In this document: positions 58,101 to 64,000 of the stretch, in pieces | Layout: every line of letters begins with the position of its first letter | Numbering within the stretch: the first letter of the stretch is position 1 | Assembly: GCA_004352715.1 (NCBI GenBank) | Contig: SCFE01000054.1 | Coordinates: 734,064 to 798,063 of the forward strand | Source: Hofstenia miamia | Taxonomy: Eukaryota > Xenacoelomorpha > Acoela | DNA length: 64,000 nucleotides | Direction of reading: 5' to 3' | Made by a program: the position numbers and the translations under genes | The notes under the pieces: generated by a model | The model's input: only the letters and a program-made list of their open reading frames with translations | Told to the model about the DNA's origin: nothing | The model's database searches: none

Positions 58101-61100
58101 TATTACTATATATTTTTTGAATTTGATTTTGATAGAGGCTTTATGAAAAACTTTGTTCACACGCATAGTTATTTCAAATCTGCATCTATTTGCCAATATG
58201 TGGGTAGTTGTAATCAGTCATTTTGTGGTTCATTTTGTAGAATGATTGGATGCAAATTTCCATTATATATCGTAAGCTTATTAGTTTAAGGCTAAACGTT
58301 TTTTGATAGGATCCAAGGCATTCAGATGAGTGGAGAAAGAAATACATTGAACTAGAGACACTCTATGAAAAAAGCAATGAACAAAACGGAAACATCGTTG
58401 CTTCTCTTCAAGAACAAATCGACACCGTTGGAAATGAGCTGCTTGAGGTTAAGAACCTTGAAATTGAGTTTTCCAAAGAGAAGGAAATTCTGGAATCCAA
58501 GGTGGCTGATTTGAACAATGCCAATTGCCGATTTGAGTCGGAGAAGAATGCTGTGCAGTCAGAGCTCGCTGAGATCAAGAAGACGTATGCGTCTCTCAGT
58601 AAACAAAATGAAGAAAAATCCGAAATAATTATGCAATTAGAATCACAAATTAATGAATTGAAAAATGAGAAATTTAATAATGACAATGAAGATAAATTGA
58701 AAATGTCTGCACAAATTGAAAACGTAACTGCGCAGTTGAATAAGCAAAGAGCAGAAGTCGAACAGCTTATTAAAATGAAAGAGGATTATCAAGAGGTTGT
58801 GACTCAGAATTCCAAAAATATCAGTGCAATAGAAACATTAGAAGCATCATTGAGTGATTTGCAGAAACAGAATAAAACTTTGCATGATTCTCTGAATGTT
58901 GTGACACGCGATAAAATGGCTTTGGACGAAGAAGTGGCTGATCTTAGAGCGAACAATCATATTGACAAAAGCAAATATGATCAACTGCAACACGACTACA
59001 ACGTCCTCAGCTCAAAGTTAGACATGGAATTGAAGCAAACCAATGCCTTGAATGAAAACTTGCAGACGTTGAAGAAGAGTGTTGAGGATTTATCCCTTGA
59101 AAAGGAACACGTTGTTAGTCAGAAGAATGAACTGCTTTCTCAGCATGCCGTAGAGAAGGAAGAAATTAAATCTCAATTTGCTGAAAAGGAAAAAATGCTA
59201 TCTGTTGAGGTATGTTTACTTTATAATTGCTATGCATGGTTTTGTTTTCCTTTGCTATGTCATGTGTTTTCAGATGTGCACATTCCTTTAACGTAATTAA
59301 TAACAGGGAAGCACCATTCCATTTTCTTTGAGGGCATGTGCAAATCACTAATTAACATTCAACTCAACTAAAAAATCTATTATTTCTTTTTGTCCAATAA
59401 CCCAGTAAACATTGAACTGTCGTAACGACGTCGCTAAACAACATAATAACGGCACTAAAACGACATTACAAAACAAATTCTTTTTACAATAAAACGACAA
59501 ACTATCAATAAATATGCAGTTTTTAAAAAATTTATCTTCAAATTGTCATAATACTAAAATTATTCCTATTTTGAAATATTTGTTGCTAGAAGGAATTATA
59601 CACCGTCACTAATACGCACTATAAGCACCTCTTAAACAATTCAACGCCTATTAAACGCCAATACACCACAAAAACGACGTCGTTACAACAGTTCTATGTT
59701 TACTGGGAAACGCATGCTATAAATTCTTTAAGTTCAGTATGTGTAAATTTTTTTTCGCTTTTTTGCATTTTAAGGTTTGTAGATTTAATGTCTGTTATAC
59801 ATGTAAGACCGAGTGGGGATTTATGGTTATTCGGGTGAAACTTAAGTCTTCATGTAGAATGATTTTACATTGATCCGTTTATGTTTCAGAATGGCCAGTT
59901 AATACAATCGAAGCNGAGGGCATGTGCAAATCACTAATTAACATTCAACTCAACTAAAAAATCTATTATTTCTTTTTGTCCAATAACCCAGTAAACATTG
60001 AACTGTCGTAACGACGTCGCTAAACAACATAATAACGGCACTAAAACGACATTACAAAACAAATTCTTTTTACAATAAAACGACAAACTATCAATAAATA
60101 TGCAGTTTTTAAAAAATTTATCTTCAAATTGTCATAATACTAAAATTATTCCTATTTTGAAATATTTGTTGCTAGAAGGAATTATACACCGTCACTAATA
60201 CGCACTATAAGCACCTCTTAAACAATTCAACGCCTATTAAACGCCAATACACCACAAAAACGACGTCGTTACAACAGTTCTATGTTTACTGGGAAACGCA
60301 TGCTATAAATTCTTTAAGTTCAGTATGTGTAAATTTTTTTTCGCTTTTTTGCATTTTAAGGTTTGTAGATTTAATGTCTGTTATACATGTAAGACCGAGT
60401 GGGGATTTATGGTTATTCGGGTGAAACTTAAGTCTTCATGTAGAATGATTTTACATTGATCCGTTTATGTTTCAGAATGGCCAGTTAATACAATCGAAGC
60501 GTGAGTTACAATCGCTGGTTGATGACTTGCATTTTGAGATGATCGCTAAAATTCAGAACAGTGATTCGTGTATTACAGATTTATTGCACAAAATAGAGAG
60601 TCAGTCGAATTGTTTGTTAGCTACATCCATTAGTAAACTAGAGGTAGATTAACTTTAACTTTGCATCCATTCTAATTCCTTCACATCATCCATCACCATG
60701 CACGCTTTCATTTTACGTTTCACTTTTTATGAAAAATACTCACATTTTTATGCTTTCGCATAAATACTAGCTATTCCATCACATCACGTATTTGTGTAAT
60801 AATGTTGGAAGCGGGTCAGTTTTTTCATGGGATCTCTGAATTCAGCAATCCTCTTTTTCTGTGGGTCCCACCAACCATTGGAAAATTTGGCCTGCTGAAC
60901 AAATGTTTTTCTCGCAATGGAGAACAGTTTTAATTGTTCCACAATATTATCCTTAAAATGGAAATGAATTTATTTTATTGCGGCTGCTTTATTGGTGTAC
61001 GTTCTATTAGATCTTTTCAACTAGCGGGTATTGATGCTGTCGAACTAGATGGCGTAGGGCAATCAAGGTTTCTTTTGCAGTGATGATTCAAGGTGTATTG

Positions 61101-62481
61101 TAAGTACAATATTTCTATTTTACATTTCATTAAAATTGAAACTTGAATCATGAGGAACACAGTCTTTTCTTTTCACTTAACAAGCTAAAGAGATGATTTT
61201 TAAAAGGAAAACTTTGTATTGTGATAATTATTTTTAGAAAATCACTCAAATCACACACTCGCAATCCGACTCGGCCTGATTTGCGCGGATCAACCAGACC
61301 CGTTTCCAAATGTGATCCTTTCTATTCTTGAAAAAGTCTTGGCTCTATCAACCTAACTATTGACTATCTCAACTTTTGAGTGTAAATCATTAGCTAGTGA
61401 TTTACAGAAATATCTACTCGACTCAATGGCCATGACAAGTATACTTTGCAAACTTTCTTTATTCGGGGGTGGGCACTTCAGCGCGAAGGCAACTTGCTGT
61501 GATGGTTTACGAGAAACATTGTAGTGGTATTTAAAGCACGACTAGATTTCTTATCTTGAACGTGTTGAAAGGTGTAACAAGGAGTATGTCTACCCTTCAA
61601 TAGTTCCCTTGTCTATCACTAGAAATTTTCGAGTGTTAATTGCTAAATTTCTTTAGCCATTAAATCTGTATCTTTAGATGGAATCCAAAATGAAGTCAAT
61701 TGAGCAATCATCCAACGATAGTAAACAAATGCTTGCTGAAACAACAGCGCGTATAACTGAAGTAAGTATTCATTACTTGCGGTGTCTAAAAGGTACACAA
61801 TCAAACATTTATAAACATAAAAGTTTGCATACGTTCTGCAATACGTCATTACAATTACTCCTGCCCCCATTGGCTACCATACCATTGATAATCGGATGGT
61901 TTTATTAGCTTTGCGATAAAATTTATTTGACTTTTTACATATGATAATAAAATGACGATAAAACGTTGAAATTATAGTAAATTTATTAAGATCAGTTTCG
62001 CTTTCGATATTTTAGAGCTTGTTTATCAAATCAAAATCATTTATTAGAGTGGACATTTGTAAATCGAATTATATGCGCAATGCCTTCTAGGCTTATCGCA
62101 TACATCAATGCCTGCTTGAGGATGTACTTCACATGAGTTCAATCTATTAGCTGCGAATCAATGGCTATCGTATTCAAAATTTCAATGTTGTAAATTCAGT
62201 GAAAGCTTCAAGAAAGGAACCACAATAAATATTTTCCCGCCATTTATCCCAAACTGTTGTGGAATGTGGCTATTAACTCAAGGAATAAAATCAATGATAT
62301 TTGAGTTCGATTATAAATTTATTTACTCTTTCAAGTTCAACAAAATATTAGTGTAAAACTGAATAATATTTGTCAATATTTAATTTTGATATTGTAGTTG
62401 GAAAATGAGTTGAAAGATCTTCATGAAGTACAACAACGTGATTATCAAGCACTGAACGATAAAACCGATGCGTTATCAAAG
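44748..62481 (+). CDS. kinectin/RRBP1-like ER membrane coiled-coil protein (19 exons, 3' partial)
   Basis: Nineteen exons join in frame to 1113 codons without a stop: 44748-44962, 45001-45473, 45514-45650, 45690-45753, 45795-45993, 46036-46198, 53027-53177, 53255-53331, 54553-54738, 55313-55378, 55421-55498, 55540-55632, 57533-57604, 57645-57752, 57961-57981, 58310-59209, 60476-60643, 61678-61761, 62398-62481. Residues about 10-32 form a membrane anchor, followed by LKEQTYEDAYANRRK, close to the KETSYEEALANQRK found after the anchor in vertebrate RRBP1/kinectin. Then a Lys-rich linker and long heptad coiled coils to the end. In vertebrates these proteins sit in the rough ER and bind ribosomes or kinesin; the same role here is inference. 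RRBP1 decapeptide repeats are absent, so it is nearer kinectin in layout. No stop codon in the window, so the 3' end lies beyond 64000. Confidence 0.88.
47440..48900 (-). pseudogene. degraded transposon-related gene, antisense in intron 6
   Basis: Minus-strand frames 48090-47866 read CYWDSRGTSVTWLKRKWPLS and IVFPSLNIKLGLIKQFFKIL. These resemble the 'CxWDSR...W' and 'PPLHIKLGLMKQFVKAL' blocks of a large family of invertebrate transposon-derived proteins that I know only as uncharacterised. Further along in the same direction NLGNASEEQSERFNWNVKVI, ERY, MLADYCLMRLSDSPE and HRRSRRETIF match the family's 'SEEQGERFHQD..ERYQG' and 'DYCW.L.RD.P...H.RKSR..F' ending in the right order. Stops occur throughout, so it is a pseudogene. 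It has no reading frame or splice link with the host gene around it. The superfamily of the source transposon is not assigned. Confidence 0.6.
52042..52318. mobile_element. MITE with CCCAGTRAACAT ends, copy 1 (intron 6)
   Basis: A 277-bp element with inverted ends of about 29 bp (left CCCAGTGAACATAGAACTGT, right reversed CCCAGTAAACATAGTACTGT). It is related along its length to the copy at 59401-59707, including inner words 'taacggcactaaaacgacatta' and 'ccaatacaccacaaaa'. CG-rich words such as ACGACGTCG stand out from the AT-rich intron. The target duplication is unclear (perhaps TT). Confidence 0.75.
53027..53331 (+). CDS. kinectin/RRBP1-like gene, exons 7-8
   Basis: Exon 7 (53027-53177) and exon 8 (53255-53331) flank a 77-nt intron. 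They continue the coiled coil: RENERLSQSMVDARGELN, KDQEIDRLFHENNQM, then DELLRQIELLKEANNSQ. Frame and phase (0 in, 1 between, 0 out) agree with exons 6 and 9. Confidence 0.85.
54553..55632 (+). CDS. kinectin/RRBP1-like gene, exons 9-12
   Basis: Exons 54553-54738, 55313-55378, 55421-55498 and 55540-55632, all phase 0. The two short introns are 42 and 41 nt; the first intron here is 574 nt and holds a hAT-like MITE. Heptad repeats continue (VNELQCRNSELENELLSL, LQAENAKLSSRLKEVEQ, KQLAEKESTVTELMSKC, NDLSSSLKKEEENHNQI). A break in the coil at ELFPQLNIADQEFNSWL may be a hinge. Confidence 0.85.
54863..55131. mobile_element. probable hAT-like MITE in intron 9
   Basis: A 269-bp segment starting CAATCGCGGCTTTAGAA and, reversed from the right, CAGGAGCGGCATTAGGGG. 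An imperfect 8-bp flank pair (ATTCCAGC at 54855-54862, GTTGCAGC at 55132-55139) supports hAT-type insertion. GC content is higher than in the intron around it. Confidence 0.5.
57533..57752 (+). CDS. kinectin/RRBP1-like gene, exons 13-14
   Basis: Exons 57533-57604 and 57645-57752 around a 40-nt intron whose donor is GTTTCC, weak but required by frame. Residues LQGENNLLSAEAGRCVNLEL and LMQENAKLKSAVVPDTI, then an acidic piece ending PQPEEDIDS that interrupts the coiled coil. Confidence 0.82.
57961..57981 (+). CDS. kinectin/RRBP1-like gene, 21-nt micro-exon 15
   Basis: Seven codons (VKLASTK) between a strong polypyrimidine acceptor (TTTTTTATTTAG) and a strong donor (GTAAGT). Phase 0 on both sides, so inclusion or skipping leaves the frame open. 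Introns on its sides are 208 and 328 nt. It falls in the non-coiled acidic hinge between exons 14 and 16. Confidence 0.65.
58310..59209 (+). CDS. kinectin/RRBP1-like gene, exon 16 (main coiled-coil exon)
   Basis: A 900-nt, 300-codon exon, phase 0 at both ends, the largest of the gene. It is continuous heptad coiled coil: WRKKYIELETLYEKSNEQN, VGNELLEVKNLEIEFSKEK, ESQINELKNEKF, LEASLSDLQKQNKTLHDSL, ENLQTLKKSVEDLSLEK. Donor GAG|GTATGT at 59209. CpG content here is high for the window, about 21 CGs in 900 nt by hand count. Confidence 0.9.
59330..60500. other. duplicated 585-bp block around a single N (likely assembly artefact)
   Basis: Bases 59330-59914 recur at 59916-60500 with one N at 59915 between. 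The block includes a MITE and the first 25 bases of exon 17, so a false partial exon appears at 59890-59914. Use the second copy for the gene model. Confidence 0.88.
59401..59707. mobile_element. MITE with CCCAGTRAACAT ends, copy 2 (intron 16)
   Basis: A 307-bp element with ends CCCAGTAAACATTGAACTGT and, reversed, CCCAGTAAACATAGAACTGT. Same family as 52042-52318. A further identical copy at 59987-60293 belongs to the assembly duplication and is not a separate insertion. Confidence 0.75.
60476..60643 (+). CDS. kinectin/RRBP1-like gene, exon 17
   Basis: 56 codons, phase 0 to 0, acceptor TTTATGTTTCAG and donor GAG|GTAGAT. Coiled-coil residues (GQLIQSKRELQSLVDDLHFE, LLHKIESQSNCLLATSIS) follow exon 16 directly in frame. 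Confidence 0.85.
61678..61761 (+). CDS. kinectin/RRBP1-like gene, exon 18
   Basis: 28 codons, phase 0 to 0, between TATCTTTAG and GAA|GTAAGT: MESKMKSIEQSSNDSKQMLA and onward. Same length as exon 19 (84 nt, 12 heptads over the pair would be 8 turns of 7), in keeping with duplicated coiled-coil exons. Confidence 0.78.
62398..62481 (+). CDS. kinectin/RRBP1-like gene, exon 19
   Basis: 28 codons, phase 0 to 0, between TGATATTGTAG and AAG|GTAATC: LENELKDLHEVQQRDYQALN and onward. No later exon could be found before the window ends, so the gene continues to the right, past the hAT insertion. Confidence 0.78.
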
Positions 62482-63018
62482 GTAATCATTCATTTTCCTT
62501 CGACTATTCTAAATGGTCTTTGTTTGTTTAAGAAATTGCAAACATGTGTTTGGCAATTAAACAAACCACGTTTTCTGTTACATTTCCTTATTCATCGGCA
62601 GCAATAAATTTAACATATTGTTTTCTCGCTACACTGTCTTAATTTATTCATGACGAATGTTATGCGTAGCTTTTAAGGAAATTCGCTTTCTTAGAAATAA
62701 ATTTTCAACTTTTCCACAAATCAAAACGCATTCACTCCAACAATGTGGAAATCGCGAAAGTAATTAAAGTTGGTAAAACTTTCAGTGGTCTTAGTTTATT
62801 TCAAATATGAAAGGACGAAGATTGTAGCAATGCAAGCGCCTGTATATGTTAATATATTACAATTTTGCTAGTATGTTCTGATTAATTATATTTGTAAATA
62901 ATTTTTTGTTTGATTCATTCAATGTCTTACACATGAATTGATATTTTGAATATAGGTTATGTAAACACCACAAATAGTTTTGGATTCGTATATTTTAAAA
63001 ATTTCTTTATATATATAT

Positions 63019-64000
63019 CAGAGGCGTAGCTAGAATATTTTTCACTTGACGCAAAACAGAGAGCTAAGTTTGACTCATAAATTGTATTCAATAATTAGAT
63101 AGCGTGAAATGTCAAAGCAAAAAGCACCAATAATAAAAATCAAAAGATAGATTCGACGAGTTTTTTTTCAAAAAAATATTTTTACACATGCATCAATATC
63201 AATTTTTGCTGCAACTTCACGCTCAATATTCATGATTGCAAAGTTGTTCAGACGATATTGAGTCATTGTACTGCGCAAAAAGTTTTAATAAGGTTCATTC
63301 TACTAAAGCTTCGTTCAGCATTAGCATTACTGCATGGGAGAACGAAGAATGTTTCTAATAAAATCTGAATATTTGGCATGGACGATAAAACCTTATTTAC
63401 ATAAAGGAATGAGTGAATAGACTCAATTGTTGTAAGATTATTAGTTGAAAATTCGGACTTAAATGCCTTGTAAATTTCCCATTCCGAGTTTGCAGAACAT
63501 ATGTCAATATCCTCCTTATAGAAATTGCAAAGTAAGGCAAACTTCTCATTACTAAAATTAGTGAGACAGTCAAATTTGAAGCAATTTTCAGGAAATCATC
63601 GAATCTTTCACCCAGTTGAACAATAATTGTATCTAGGCTCTCAATGCACATATTCTTAGTTTCCACTAAATTTTGAGAGTCTCTAATTCCAGAGCAGTAA
63701 CCTTCAAATTCAGGCAATTTTTCATATAATGCATGTGGGGTGTTCACAATGTTATCAAAAATCAATTTTCACCTTAACAAAAGAATATTGAGCATTTTTA
63801 ACTTGTAAAATCTTACTCAAAACATTCATTTTTTTAAAAACAAGACTCAAGAAATGCAGCAGACAGATGTTTTCAAATTTGTAAATTTTTTGTAAAAAGC
63901 CTGCAGCAATAACATTTCCACTCATTTCCTGGAAGCAGTTAACCAGTGCAAAAATGTTTTTGATTGCGCCAACATCATACAAACTGCTATCTTTGCTGTT
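63019..64000 (-). mobile_element. hAT transposon, 3' part (ZMYM1-like transposase), cut by window end
   Basis: Minus-strand frames 63982-63755 (DVGAIKNIFALVNCFQEMSG, LLHFLSLVFKKMNVLSKILQ) and 63765-63397 (TPHALYEKLPEFEGYCSGIR), then, after a shift, NIQILLETFFVLPCSNANAE followed by RSFSRMNLIKT near 63330-63270. The last is the hAT dimerisation signature (LP.SNA..ERSFS..N.IK). The element's 3' terminus is CAGAGGCGTAGCTAG at 63019-63033, a classical hAT end. Frameshifts near 63540 and 63400 and a stop after TFCAVQ suggest it is inactive. It probably sits in the next intron of the kinectin-like gene, antisense to it. Confidence 0.85.

Noticed and set aside
59890-59914. A first copy of exon 17 start
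   Set aside because: Partial exon ending at a single N, part of the 585-bp artefact duplication.
1-64000. tRNA, rRNA or other RNA genes
   Set aside because: No B-box-like GGTTCGANTCC with a matching cloverleaf and no rRNA-like conserved text was noticed; a covariance-model scan would be needed to exclude them.

Overview
The window looks like animal nuclear DNA. It is strongly AT-rich, uses the standard genetic code, has GT-AG spliceosomal introns, many (TA)n microsatellites, and a dense load of decayed transposons. The only clear host gene starts at 44748 and runs rightward off the studied exons to at least 62481. It encodes a kinectin/RRBP1-type, ER-anchored coiled-coil protein. Its introns fall into two sizes: a group of 38-42 nt and a group of 0.2-6.8 kb. 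Together with the AT-richness this suggests a small-intron invertebrate, with flatworm-like genomes as one candidate. I cannot name the species.

Layout. 0.3-6.6 kb: minus-strand CR1/L2-like LINE (one copy with an esterase-type ORF1 and a 2A-like motif at the start of ORF2) and two smaller LINE fragments. 8.2-9.6 kb: an intact single-exon gene for a 461-residue predicted type I membrane protein with an N-rich, beta-helix-like ectodomain; I know no family for it. 10-18.4 kb: DNA-transposon cluster (hAT MITE, deleted mariner, Harbinger-like MITEs, hAT remnant with perfect 8-bp TSD), a Gypsy-like integrase tail, and a Penelope-like element with RT and a GIY-YIG endonuclease region. 18.4-31 kb: mostly gene-free, with a LINE RT relic and two mariner-type fragments. 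31.6-31.9 kb: a possible isolated two-TM exon on the minus strand. 32.2-36.1 kb: two copies of a second LINE family. 36.1-41 kb: a LINE with restriction-like endonuclease and an L2-like LINE, both plus strand, inside a stretch almost free of CpG that extends to about 44 kb. 44.7-62.5 kb: the kinectin/RRBP1-like gene, with an antisense transposon-related pseudogene and MITEs in its introns. 63.0-64 kb: the 3' part of a hAT transposase gene on the minus strand.

The assembly is imperfect. There are three long N gaps and seven single Ns. At two of the single Ns (40307 and 59915) the flanking 0.6 kb is repeated, which looks like unmerged contig ends. The best leads for new biology are the 8.2 kb membrane protein gene, the CpG-poor block with a CpG-to-TpG gradient across two LINE copies, the 21-nt micro-exon, and the MITE built from repeats of its own terminal motif.
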